A stretch of 36,384 nucleotides of DNA from Nitrososphaerales archaeon (GCA_030041295.1 JASHOD010000032.1:1-36384), one strand, 5' to 3'. Shown: positions 15,444-23,479, counted from the stretch's first letter. Numbers and translations are program-made. Notes: a model not told the origin generated them from the letters alone.

Positions 15444-16244
15444 TTAAAACAGAATCAGTAAATCATCAATCGGAGTTGAGACACAAGTGAAGATCGGAGT
15501 TTCCAATTGTGTATACTTGCTAGCTTCTGTTGAGCGTAGCGCCAATACAAGTTCGAGGAAATCGCTCGGATAATCTGTTTCAAAGGAAAGAACGAATTCC
15601 TGATCGTCGAGACCGAAAGAATAAGAGGTATTGATTTTCACGGAGGGAAAATTGTGTCCTTTTCGAATGTGGTCCATCATCATTCGTTGTCTTTCTTCCG
15701 TGGAGAGATTGTACCATTCTCTCTTTTTCACAAATGGGTAAACGAAAAGATAGTTCGTGTTTCCTGGGACTTTCTTTAGGGCGTCACCTTCTTGCCCAGG
15801 ATGCCTGTGTTCTCTTATGTATTCTGATCTACGAGTCATTGAGAGATAAGAATACGGCGTCGTAACATATTTGCCAAGCGGAGATTTCAATATCTCGGAA
15901 ATCATCTCCTGAAAGTCTTCGAGTCTTTCGCTGATTAACCAGAGCATAAAGTCACAGTCCCCGCGAGTTCCGAACAGCGAAAAGGGCTTTACTATCAAAC
16001 GTTCGCCGTATTTGTGAACGATCAATCGAAAAGCTTCCTTTGCTTGCTGCTGCTCCGTTTGATCTGCCGTCCTCCACGACGGCAAAAGTTTGAAGAAAGT
16101 ATACTTTAGAAATTGCCTTCCTTCTCTTAACTCCTCGACGCTCTGCTCTTGTTCGCGATGATGGTGATGAGAACCTTCCGTGTGTGAAGGAGTCGTTGTG
16201 TGCACTGTCTCTGTTGTCAATCTTTTGTCAAATTCCTTTTCCAA
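15444..16244 (-). CDS. hemQ: HemQ/ChdC: coproheme decarboxylase, chlorite dismutase family
   Basis: Member of the chlorite-dismutase-like family that converts coproheme III to heme b. 266 residues. The N-terminal 40 residues are polar with a His run (GSHHHHREQEQ). Core signatures are LFGTRGDCDFMLWLI, YVTTPYSYLSMTR, NYLFVYPFVKKREWY (Tyr equivalent to the catalytic Tyr of HemQ), MMDHIRKGHNFPSV with candidate heme-ligand His192, and SFGLDDQEFVLSFETD. True chlorite dismutases have an active-site Arg in a differing context, and the position inside a heme operon argues for HemQ. Its start overlaps the hemB 3' end by 28 bases. Confidence 0.92.
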   Translation of the reverse strand: MEKEFDKRLTTETVHTTTPSHTEGSHHHHREQEQSVEELREGRQFLKYTFFKLLPSWRTADQTEQQQAKEAFRLIVHKYGERLIVKPFSLFGTRGDCDFMLWLISERLEDFQEMISEILKSPLGKYVTTPYSYLSMTRRSEYIREHRHPGQEGDALKKVPGNTNYLFVYPFVKKREWYNLSTEERQRMMMDHIRKGHNFPSVKINTSYSFGLDDQEFVLSFETDYPSDFLELVLALRSTEASKYTQLETPIFTCVSTPIDDLLILF

Positions 16245-17308
16245 TTGCGTGCATAATCCTTTGCGAAATAAGTGATGATGATATCAGCTCCTGCTCTCTT
16301 GATTGAATGAAGAACTTCACTAACAATTCTTTCCTCATCTAGCCAGCCGTTCAAAGCAGCGGCTTTAATCATTGAAAATTCGCCACTTACGTTGTAAGCG
16401 GCAAGCGGAAGGTCAAATTCATGACGTACTGCTCTTATCACGTCAAGGTAAGCCAGAGCTGGCTTTACCATGATGATATCAGCGCCTTGTTCTACATCTG
16501 CTCTCGTTTCTCGTACAGCCTCTCTTACGTTCGAAGGATCCATTTGGTAGGACTTGCGATCCCCAAAACTAGGTGTCGAACCGGCCGCTTCCCTGAATGG
16601 CCCGTAAAAAGCTGAAGCATACTTTGATGAGTACGACATTATCGGTGTCGTTTCGTATCCGCCTGAATCAAGTGCTTTTCTGATGGCAAGCACTTGGTTG
16701 TCCATCATCGCACTCGGCGCTACAATGTCAGCACCAGCTTTAGTTTGTGATAGCGCAATCCTTCCGAGCAGGTCAATTGTTTTGTCATTTTCCACGCGGC
16801 CTGCGCTGTTCAGTATGCCGCAGTGTCCGTGATCAGTATACTCGCACATACAAACGTCGCAGACCACGACTATTTCCGGGTTACTTGCTTTAATCCTTCT
16901 AATCGCCTGCTGGACGACTCCTCCTTCGTTGTATGCTTCGCTTCCGAGCGCGTCCTTCTTGTTCGGTATTCCAAAAATCAAGACGCCGGCGATGCCGAGT
17001 GATACTATCTCCGCAACTTCTTTGTCTAGATACTCGTCAGGAGATAGTCTAAAGACACCGGGCATTGACGCAATTTCTTCTTTCAATTGGTTTCCCTCCC
17101 TTACGAAGATAGGCATTAACAAATTTCGAGGATTCACATCTGTCTCGGATACTAGGGACCTGAGAGCTGATGATTGCCTTAGACGTCTGAATCTATGGGA
17201 AGAAGTGCGTATGAGCCAATCTTTTTCTTCTTTTATGGGTTCAACCTTACTGCTTAAGACTGCCAAAGGAGAAACCTCCATCGTCCGTCGATTTTTCGGA
17301 TTCTTCAT
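16217..17308 (-). CDS. hemB: delta-aminolevulinic acid dehydratase (porphobilinogen synthase)
   Basis: Condenses two 5-aminolevulinate to porphobilinogen. 363 residues as drawn. Zinc-binding Cys cluster CDVCMCEYTDHGHCG (C150, C153, C155, C163), Schiff-base Lys in MSYSSKYAS (K229) and the second active-site Lys in IIMVKPALAYLDV (K282). All Zn ligands are present, so it is the zinc-dependent type. The N-terminal 35 residues before SSHRFRRLRQS are not conserved; an ATG ten codons in (17281, MEVSPLAV) has a TTAAAT element about 30 bases ahead and may be the real, leaderless start. This suggests an internal promoter within the operon. Confidence 0.95.
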   Translation of the reverse strand: MKNPKNRRTMEVSPLAVLSSKVEPIKEEKDWLIRTSSHRFRRLRQSSALRSLVSETDVNPRNLLMPIFVREGNQLKEEIASMPGVFRLSPDEYLDKEVAEIVSLGIAGVLIFGIPNKKDALGSEAYNEGGVVQQAIRRIKASNPEIVVVCDVCMCEYTDHGHCGILNSAGRVENDKTIDLLGRIALSQTKAGADIVAPSAMMDNQVLAIRKALDSGGYETTPIMSYSSKYASAFYGPFREAAGSTPSFGDRKSYQMDPSNVREAVRETRADVEQGADIIMVKPALAYLDVIRAVRHEFDLPLAAYNVSGEFSMIKAAALNGWLDEERIVSEVLHSIKRAGADIIITYFAKDYARNWKRNLTKD

Positions 17309-17404
17309 AGATTTAAGCTACAGGGCGACTCAACGTCTTTTCCTCGATAATTACTATTCTTCTATGCTCTTGTTGGAGAAGTACTCTTCAAATTTATTCA
17401 ACTA

Positions 17405-18169
17405 CTACCTGCCGAGGCCGATAATTAAGCCATCTAGACTGTGCACCTTGGCCGTGGTTATGGGATCTAATCCAGATTCTACGGCAGTCTTTGCGGTTAC
17501 CGGCCCGATGCAGTGAACTCTGATATCTTTTGATTTAATTTCGTTCACCGAGAAATTCAAGAGCAGTCCTCTTACTGTCGAAGGGCTGGTCAAAGTAATA
17601 TCGGTAACTCGTTCGAGAATTTCTTCTTTGTGGAGATTTGCAATTTTCTTCGTTGCCGTTCTATATGCTGGGGCCTCTACTACAATTGCTCCAGCACGAA
17701 CAAGTTGAGTTGCAATTTCGGCATTTGCTTCTTCTGCCCTCGCCAGAAGCACTCTTTGCCCCGACATCTCGAATTTCGAAGTCATTTCGCGACCGAGTTC
17801 CGATGTAAGAAATTCTTTCGGCACAATTGTTGACTTGAACCCTTGTTTCTTCAAAGTTTTGCTGGTTTGTGATCCCACGCAAGCAAACCTTGCTTCGATA
17901 CTCGGTTTTTCTTTCTTCATTTGATCCATTTTTTGAAAGAAGGCCCTCACCCCGTTCGAGCTTGTGAACACTATCCAATCAAATTCGTCGATGTGGTTTA
18001 GTGCTTCGTTGATTTTCTTTTGATCGGTGGGAGGTAAGATTTCTATTACGGGAAGTTCAATTATCTCTGCTCCCAAGACTTCGAGTTTCTTTCGCTCCGC
18101 CTTATTCCCTTCATTAGTCCGCGTAATGAGGAAGGTTCTTCCTTTCAGAGGAAGGGATTTTTCGTTCAC
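17405..18169 (-). CDS. hemD: uroporphyrinogen-III synthase
   Basis: Cyclises hydroxymethylbilane with ring-D inversion. 254 residues in the usual two-domain fold. Weak but typical motifs: GRTFLITRTNEGNKAERKKLE at the start, IELPVIEILPP, FDWIVFTSSNGVRAFF, ARFACVGSQTSKTLKKQGF, LARAEEANAEIATQLV, and DITLTSPSTVRGLL near the end followed by VHCIGPVTAKTAVESG. The family is poorly conserved, but position and these segments are decisive. GTG start overlaps the hemC stop by four bases (GTGA), so translation is coupled. Confidence 0.93.
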   Translation of the reverse strand: MNEKSLPLKGRTFLITRTNEGNKAERKKLEVLGAEIIELPVIEILPPTDQKKINEALNHIDEFDWIVFTSSNGVRAFFQKMDQMKKEKPSIEARFACVGSQTSKTLKKQGFKSTIVPKEFLTSELGREMTSKFEMSGQRVLLARAEEANAEIATQLVRAGAIVVEAPAYRTATKKIANLHKEEILERVTDITLTSPSTVRGLLLNFSVNEIKSKDIRVHCIGPVTAKTAVESGLDPITTAKVHSLDGLIIGLGR

Positions 18170-19122
18170 CTTGTCATCGCCCTAAGTTTTCGAGCGAGCC
18201 TTACTCCCAAGCTTCTTGCACTGTCCAGATTTCCTACAAGTTCGTCCCTCATTACATATTCGCTCTTGAATTTCTTTGACCTCGCTTCTCCTCCAATGAA
18301 CCCTTGCAATCTTATACTGGATCCTCTGATTGTCGCGAGAGCTCCGATTGGAGTGTTGCACCCTTCGCCTAATTCCCCGGAAAATGCTCGTTCCGCAGTG
18401 ACACAGAACCTAGTTTTCTTGTCATCGATTGATTCAATAACGTTCTTGATTTCCTTGTCGTTAGATCTTACTGATACAGCAAGACAGCCTTGTCCGATCG
18501 CGGGTAGCATTATTGAGATCGGTATCACCTGAGAGACAAATTGGTCCTCTATTCCAAGACGCCTTAGACCGGCTTGGGCAAGTACGATCGCGTCCAAATT
18601 TAGCTCATCACTTCTTGCAAGTTTCTCTATCCTTGTGGTAACATTACCGTGAATCTCCACTATTTGAAAATCGGGTCGGAATAGCTTGAGTTGAATTGCT
18701 CTTCGTATGCTGTTTGTACCTATTCTTGCATTTTGTGGCAGTGTCTGAAGTGTCGTTTCATTTTTCTTTGATATCAAGACATCCAAGGGAGACTCTCGTT
18801 TAGGATAAGCTGCGATTTCGAGTTTTCTTCTGCTTGATTCGATAGTATTCTTTACAGGAAGATCCTTCAAGCTATGAACTGCGAAATCTACTTCGCCGCG
18901 AATCAGAGCCAGATCAATTTGGTGAGTAAACGAATCCTTTCCCGTGAGCTTTGGATTCTTTCGTTGTTGTTGCTTATCACCTGAGGTGATAATGATCTTT
19001 TTCCTGATAGTGACTCTTGGGTTCTTTGATTGAAGTAGATCAATCACACCTTGAGTCTGCGCGAGAGCTAAATCGCTTCCTCTCGTCCCCGCAACAAGTA
19101 CGAGTTTTCTCTTATCTGGCAA
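18166..19122 (-). CDS. hemC: hydroxymethylbilane synthase (porphobilinogen deaminase)
   Basis: Polymerises four porphobilinogens. 318 residues with AGTRGSDLALAQTQGV at the N-terminus, GKDSFTHQIDLALIRGEVDFAVHSLKDLP (catalytic Asp), ARIGTNSIRRAIQL and GNVTTRIEKL (substrate Arg/Lys), LPAIGQGCLAV, and the dipyrromethane cofactor Cys in GELGEGCNTPIG (C255). The start is TTG at 19120-19122, 50 bases after the hemA stop, with a TTAAAT-like element just upstream. Confidence 0.96.
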   Translation of the reverse strand: MPDKRKLVLVAGTRGSDLALAQTQGVIDLLQSKNPRVTIRKKIIITSGDKQQQRKNPKLTGKDSFTHQIDLALIRGEVDFAVHSLKDLPVKNTIESSRRKLEIAAYPKRESPLDVLISKKNETTLQTLPQNARIGTNSIRRAIQLKLFRPDFQIVEIHGNVTTRIEKLARSDELNLDAIVLAQAGLRRLGIEDQFVSQVIPISIMLPAIGQGCLAVSVRSNDKEIKNVIESIDDKKTRFCVTAERAFSGELGEGCNTPIGALATIRGSSIRLQGFIGGEARSKKFKSEYVMRDELVGNLDSARSLGVRLARKLRAMTR

Positions 19123-19172
19123 TTTAAGATAGAGCTAGCCCGAGGAATTGCATTCGTGACTATTAGAACAGT

Positions 19173-20528
19173 TTACTCATCAAGTGAAAACAAATTCTTT
19201 AGCAGAGCTGCATACTCTCTCGATTTTCTGCTCTCTCCATTTCTAGCTACTTTTCTTAGGTTCAATGTAGGTTCGTGCAGCAGCCGTCTAATTATTCGCT
19301 CTGACATTCTCTGGAGCACTAGCTTGTCGTCCGGAGAAAGTTCGCGCATCCTAGAAATAGCATTTTGTATCTCCTCAAGTCTAATTGCATCCGCCTTTTT
19401 TCTAAGCAAAACTAAGATTGGGGTAATGTCTGACGTCTCCTTGAGCCAAAAGATGAACTCTTCAGCCCTCGCTTCTATGGATCTTTTAATTGCGGCAAGC
19501 TCTTCCCTTTTCTCCCGAGACTTTTCCGCCTCAAGCTCGGGGCTTGTCACTATTTCCTTGAGATCGTCCAAATTGATCAGCTTCACATTTCGATTCATTT
19601 GCGCAATCCTCGGATCTACGTTTCTGGGTACTGAGATGTCAAGTATCAGCAGTTCCCTCCCTTCCCTTGCGGGGTTTTGCAATTCGGCTGGAGTAATCAC
19701 GAAATCGCTGGAGGTCGTGGCGGTGATTATCACATCGACCTGATCTTCGGATATCGACTTGCCAATTTCCGAGATGGGAATTATCTTGTCTGCTTGAATA
19801 GAGCTCGGAGAATTGCGTCGTGACGCGAGAATCACTCGAGCGGGCGAAAGTTCGTCAATAGATCCAATCACAAGTTTAATCATTTTGCCAGAACCGACCA
19901 AAAGTATCGTCGGCCTCTTCTTACTGTCTCTGTAATGGTCTGCGATTAGTTCTACAATGGACAAGCTCACAGAATTTTTGAAACCGTTCGTGAATTTCGG
20001 AAAGGTTTCTCTGATTTCCTTTCCGACGGCATAAGCTTTGGAGAACAGCTTGCCAAGAATGGGACCCGAGAGCCTTTTCTCGTTAGCGATGGATAGTGAT
20101 TCTTTGACCTGCAGCAGTATCTGGGCTTCTCCTATGATCAGAGAATCGAGACCAGAAGCTACCTTGTAGATATGTTCGACTGCTCTCTCGTCAGCAAATT
20201 CGTAGGTGTGATAGTCCGTTTTCTGTTCCTGATCATGAAACAAGCTCGTGAAAGTGTTGCGAGCTTCTAGCAAATTCTCGGATGCAAAGTAAATCTCGAT
20301 TCTGTTGCATGTGGAAAGTATCAGGCACTCAGACTCGCTAGAGGAAGTTCGCCTGCTCTCTCTTTGGATTCTTTCTAAAGCTTCTAATGTTACAACCTTG
20401 CTAAGACGTTCACGTGTTTCTATGTTGGCGGTCTTGAAACTAACACCGATGACGCCAACCCTTGTCTGGGGAGTAGATACTAGCTCCTCGTAGCCTTCAT
20501 CTACTTCGTATTGAGTATCGATTCTCAA
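19173..20528 (-). CDS. hemA: glutamyl-tRNA reductase
   Basis: First enzyme of the C5 pathway: NADPH reduction of Glu-tRNA to glutamate-1-semialdehyde. 451 residues: VGVIGVSFKTANIETRERL, the nucleophile Cys in LILSTCNRIEIY (C74), VASGLDSLIIGEAQILLQVK, the NADPH-binding LLVGSGKMIKLV, ISVPRNVDPRI, and a C-terminal dimerisation spine of long helices ending FSLDE. The start is TTG at 20526-20528; a run of about 15 residues precedes the conserved start, slightly longer than usual. It is the promoter-proximal gene of the heme operon and the usual control point. No regulatory RNA or operator is obvious in the 134 bases upstream. Confidence 0.96.
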   Translation of the reverse strand: MRIDTQYEVDEGYEELVSTPQTRVGVIGVSFKTANIETRERLSKVVTLEALERIQRESRRTSSSESECLILSTCNRIEIYFASENLLEARNTFTSLFHDQEQKTDYHTYEFADERAVEHIYKVASGLDSLIIGEAQILLQVKESLSIANEKRLSGPILGKLFSKAYAVGKEIRETFPKFTNGFKNSVSLSIVELIADHYRDSKKRPTILLVGSGKMIKLVIGSIDELSPARVILASRRNSPSSIQADKIIPISEIGKSISEDQVDVIITATTSSDFVITPAELQNPAREGRELLILDISVPRNVDPRIAQMNRNVKLINLDDLKEIVTSPELEAEKSREKREELAAIKRSIEARAEEFIFWLKETSDITPILVLLRKKADAIRLEEIQNAISRMRELSPDDKLVLQRMSERIIRRLLHEPTLNLRKVARNGESRKSREYAALLKNLFSLDE

Positions 20529-20662
20529 AACCGCACGTATCTCTTAGGAAAGTTTGAAGCGACTGCTCTTTTTCAATCTTAAAAACTTGATCGTCGGGAA
20601 AAGTAAGAATCCGAGTAGAGATTGAAATCAATGCACTCGAAAGGCTAAGATTCGTATAATGA

Positions 20663-20995
20663 TTATTTTACGATTGATCTGGATTTCCCCGACGTATTGT
20701 TGTTCAAGGCCTTCCGAGTTGCCGCAGCTAATTTGCTGGACGATGTTTTGGTCCAAGAGCCTTTACGGTTATCGTGTATTGAAAACCAGATCTTCGAATT
20801 GCTTGGCCAGAGTGTAACTTCGAGCGTCCCTGCCTCATTTCCCTTTTTGAAATGCCAGTGTGTGGAACCAGGATATCCCTTGAGCGTACTCTTTAATTTT
20901 CTGTCGAGGCCTTCTTCTGCGCAAAGGAGCTCGATTATCCGGTTTACCCGTTCTATATTATATCCTGCCGGGATTCTCACTTCGAGACTTTGCAT
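20663..20995 (-). CDS. hypothetical protein, 110 residues
   Basis: A basic alpha/beta protein: an N-terminal helix (YNIERVNRIIELLCAEEGL), then strands rich in Trp and Gly (GSTHWHFKKGNEAGTLEVTLW, KIWFSIHDNRKGSW), then a Ser/Lys-rich helical end. The strand content and Trp distribution look genuine, unlike the opposite-strand frame over the same bases. No family recognised. It lies between the heme operon and a divergent HAD gene. Confidence 0.6.
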   Translation of the reverse strand: MQSLEVRIPAGYNIERVNRIIELLCAEEGLDRKLKSTLKGYPGSTHWHFKKGNEAGTLEVTLWPSNSKIWFSIHDNRKGSWTKTSSSKLAAATRKALNNNTSGKSRSIVK

Positions 20996-21106
20996 CCTAG
21001 GTTAATTTCGACCTGAAGTAATTAAACAAACTTGTAGCGAGACTTCTCAGGGAACTCCCAGGACAAGGTACTTCTAGCATTGAAAAATAACCAATAGATC
21101 GATTCG

Positions 21107-21784
21107 ATGGCTTACCAAAGAAATTCTTTCCAATGGGACATTCCAATCAATACTGTCGTTTCAGACTTTAACGGAACTATAGCAAAGAACGATATCGCAA
21201 AGTTAGTTCTCCGCCAGTTTGCAGCACCGGGCTGGGAAAAATACGATATCTTGTTCAACGAAGGAAAAATAAGTTTCAGAAGATGCTTCGAAAGGGAATA
21301 TTCGATGCTCAAAATGACATCAAAGGGGGAAATTCTTGAGTTTGTTCGAAATTATTGCGAACTGCGAGAAGGGTTCAAGGAGTTCCGTCGTTTTTGCTCG
21401 GCATCCAAAATTAAACTGATCATCGCGAGCAAAGGACTCGATTTCATCTTGAAGTACGTCTTTAACGAAAACCAGATAGCTCCTCCACTTCTCTATTCTC
21501 CCAAAGCCAGATTAAACAGTAAAGGTTCAAAGTGGGAGGTAAAAATTCCAGAAATGCCTCACGGATTTCGGAATTTCAAAGAAGGTCTCGTGCATTCTTT
21601 GAAGAAGAAAGGCAACTCTATAGCGTTCATAGGGGACGACTCATATGACCTTTGGGCGGCTAAAAGAGCCGATCAAGTTTATGTAATCAGAGGATCCAGC
21701 CTTGAAAAGGAATGCCTGCGCACCAAGTTGAATTTTTCTGCATTCGATGATTTCAACGATTTGTTCGGAGCGCTGACTACATAG
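21107..21784 (+). CDS. HAD-superfamily phosphatase-like protein (PSP/MtnX-like) with altered motif I
   Basis: 225 residues with the layout of phosphoserine-phosphatase/MtnX-like HAD proteins: motif I VVSDFNGTIAKNDI at about residues 16-29, a helical cap, motif II LIIASKGLDFIL (Ser), a Lys in PHGFRNFKEG and motif III/IV FIGDDSYDLWAAKRAD. Motif I should be DxDGT; here the second Asp, the general acid/base, is Asn (DFNGT). Phosphatase activity is therefore doubtful unless Asn is tolerated. Motif IV acid residues are intact. Divergent from the neighbouring hypothetical gene, apparently a single-gene unit. Confidence 0.78.
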   Translation: MAYQRNSFQWDIPINTVVSDFNGTIAKNDIAKLVLRQFAAPGWEKYDILFNEGKISFRRCFEREYSMLKMTSKGEILEFVRNYCELREGFKEFRRFCSASKIKLIIASKGLDFILKYVFNENQIAPPLLYSPKARLNSKGSKWEVKIPEMPHGFRNFKEGLVHSLKKKGNSIAFIGDDSYDLWAAKRADQVYVIRGSSLEKECLRTKLNFSAFDDFNDLFGALTT

Positions 21785-21841
21785 AACAACCTATCTTCGA
21801 AAAAAAGATGGATTCTGGATCCGTAATTTTCTGCCGTAGCT

Positions 21842-21850
21842 CTTTTTATC
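21842..21850 (+). promoter_or_regulatory. TATA element before the small gene with in-frame stop
   Basis: CTTTTTATC about 25-33 bases before the ATG at 21875, the spacing of a leaderless archaeal promoter. It supports transcription of the short frame that follows. Confidence 0.5.
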
Positions 21851-21874
21851 TTCAAACCTCGCCCCCTTGATGCC

Positions 21875-22081
21875 ATGCCGAGCGAATTTTCTGACGGATT
21901 CAAATTTGAACGCAAGAAGAACATTCTTCCTTCTTCCAAGATATTTGCGACTTTACGATCACCGCGTCCGTGTGTCTTTTGCTAATTTGCGCGTGAAATC
22001 GCTAAGACTGACAAGTTTGAACCAAAGGACGAAGAGATTTTCCTCATCCATCTGAGAAGGGAACACGGTCTGGACAGATAG
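21875..22081 (+). pseudogene. small conserved-looking protein with an in-frame TAA
   Basis: From ATG at 21875 the frame reads MPSEFSDGFKFERKKN and on to PCVFC at codon 36, then TAA at 21983-21985. In the same frame it continues FAREIAKTDKFEPKDEE, IFLIHLRREHGLDR and stops with TAG at 22079-22081. Both halves have clear protein composition and together give a 68-residue basic protein, so one nonsense change (for example CAA or GAA to TAA) probably split an intact gene. The promoter spacing upstream is good. Family not recognised. Suppression or a sequencing error are alternatives. Confidence 0.55.
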
Positions 22082-22117
22082 AAACCTAGTCAGCTTTTAG
22101 GTCTAAAACGAACTGCA

Positions 22118-22264
22118 TCACACCGGTTTCGTGATGTTGACCATCCAGTGAACGTCGAATCTATCGGTAACCATTCCGTACGTATCTCCGCAGAATTGTT
22201 TTGCAAGAGGTCCCCAGCTCTTCAAGAGTTGGCGGCAGACTCCACCTACGCTATGCCCGCATAG
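22118..22264 (-). pseudogene. C-terminal remnant of a PhnB-like (VOC/glyoxalase fold) protein
   Basis: 49 codons directly following, and in frame with, the stop of the CDF transporter. The diagnostic piece reads PLAKQFCGDTYGMVTDRFDVHWMVN, matching the C-terminus of PhnB/3-demethylubiquinone-methyltransferase-like VOC proteins (usually AKQFWGDTYGMVTDRFGVHWMVN). There is no start codon and the N-terminal two thirds of the domain are missing, so this is a dead fragment left at a deletion or recombination joint with the transporter gene. Confidence 0.75.
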
Positions 22265-23176
22265 TTAACGTCTTGCTGACTCGTGTCCGTGTGATGGAAC
22301 GCAGCATACTTCTTCCAATTGAATTGTGACGTGCTGAACGCCTGATTCGCTTAGCTTGCTCTCAAGCTCTCTTCGCACTTCTTGCGGTTTCTCTTTTCCA
22401 GAATTAGTAAGGCACGCGTGCATGCTTGCAACGGTGATGTGTGAGCAAATTCTCCACGCATGAAAGTCATGCACGTCGCTGACGCCGTTAACTCCCACAA
22501 GTCTTTTCTGCAGCTCGGGCATGTTCTTGATTGGGGATCGCTCTAGCATAATCGCGCCCCCCTGCATCGTGATCTGAATTGCGCTTCTCAAGACCAAGAG
22601 ACCTATCAATATTGCAACGATTGGATCGATGTACCGTAAGCCTGTAAAGAAAAATGCTAGAGCCCCGATTATGACCGCGAGTGAGGCAAGAGTATCTCCA
22701 AGAATGTGCGTCTTCGCGCTGGATAGATTCAAGTCTTTGTCGCCCTCGCGCAATTGTAATTGAGCCCGGCGCAATACTTGCGAAGAAATAAGATTGATAA
22801 TCAGGGCAAGAGCCGCGAAAGCGACAGTACCTGTTACGTTGATCGATGCCAGAGTTAAGAGCCTCTGGTAAGCCGCGTACATTATTATTATGACTACGCC
22901 TATCAAAGATATGCCGTTCACTAAACTTGCCATGACTTCGACTCTGTGGTAACCGTAAGTTGAAGATTGAGAAGGTGGACGCGACGAAATCGCGAGAGCA
23001 AAGAGACTAAACGAAATTGCGAGAATATCAGTCACAACGTGCAGCGCATCAGCTACAAGCGCGGTGCTCCGAAATACCAAGCCGCCTGTCAGCTCGATTC
23101 CAAGAATTGCGATCGAGAGAACAAGCGCTGTGGTCAGCGCCCTCCTTGCGTTCAATGTCCAATTCTCACCTTGCAT
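22265..23176 (-). CDS. cation diffusion facilitator (CDF) metal exporter
   Basis: A proton-coupled exporter of Zn/Co/Cd-type divalent metals in the cytoplasmic membrane. 303 residues, six membrane segments. Paired metal-site motifs: ALVADALHVVTDILAIS (HxxxD, TM2) and KTHILGDTLASLAVI (HxxxD, TM5), the ZitB/CzcD-type arrangement for zinc. C-terminal cytoplasmic ferredoxin-like domain (VHDFHAWRICSHITVASMH) and a Cys/His tail (EEVCCVPSHGHE). It starts 12 bases after a CsoR-family gene on the same strand, so the pair forms a metal-response operon. Confidence 0.92.
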   Translation of the reverse strand: MQGENWTLNARRALTTALVLSIAILGIELTGGLVFRSTALVADALHVVTDILAISFSLFALAISSRPPSQSSTYGYHRVEVMASLVNGISLIGVVIIIMYAAYQRLLTLASINVTGTVAFAALALIINLISSQVLRRAQLQLREGDKDLNLSSAKTHILGDTLASLAVIIGALAFFFTGLRYIDPIVAILIGLLVLRSAIQITMQGGAIMLERSPIKNMPELQKRLVGVNGVSDVHDFHAWRICSHITVASMHACLTNSGKEKPQEVRRELESKLSESGVQHVTIQLEEVCCVPSHGHESARR

Positions 23177-23188
23177 TCAGAAAATAAT

Positions 23189-23452
23189 TCATCGGCTTCT
23201 AGCTATTACTTCTTTCAGCTCAAGAATTGATCTGGATATATTCTGCCGAGTACTTTGCTTTGAGGTGCATTCCCTGACAAGATCATCAATGATCGCCTGA
23301 ACGGTGCTGTCCAGTCCCGACTTGACCGCGGCGATCTGCTGAACGATCTCGGAGTATGGCCTTCCGTCCTCTACCATTTCCATTATTCCATGGACATGGC
23401 CATGAATTCGAGCCATCCGGTCTGAGATCTGCTTTCTATTGTTCGGTTTCAT
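23189..23452 (-). CDS. CsoR/RcnR/FrmR-family repressor with altered ligand residues
   Basis: An 87-residue all-helical tetrameric repressor of the metal-sensing DUF156 family: RMARIHGHVHGIMEMVEDGRP, then IVQQIAAVKSGLDSTVQAIIDDLVREC. The family's first ligand Cys (normally before the second helix) is Tyr here (RPYSEI), and the His of the usual DHLxxC is lost (DDLVREC), leaving only the final Cys. So it cannot bind copper as CsoR does. His-rich HGHVHG in helix 1 may supply alternative ligands. First gene of the operon with the CDF exporter, so zinc, cobalt or nickel sensing is the likely job. Confidence 0.88.
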   Translation of the reverse strand: MKPNNRKQISDRMARIHGHVHGIMEMVEDGRPYSEIVQQIAAVKSGLDSTVQAIIDDLVRECTSKQSTRQNISRSILELKEVIARSR

Positions 23453-23479
23453 GCTAACGAATAAATGTACAGAAAACCG

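Noticed and set aside
15444..16244. True chlorite dismutase (chlorite to chloride and oxygen)
   Set aside because: Operon context and the YPFVKKREW segment fit HemQ better; no perchlorate genes nearby.
19156..19743. Long plus-strand frame across hemA
   Set aside because: Ser/Leu-rich shadow of the strongly conserved HemA frame.
20697..21005. Plus-strand frame opposite the 20663-20995 gene
   Set aside because: Lower-quality composition; the minus-strand product has regular secondary-structure pattern.
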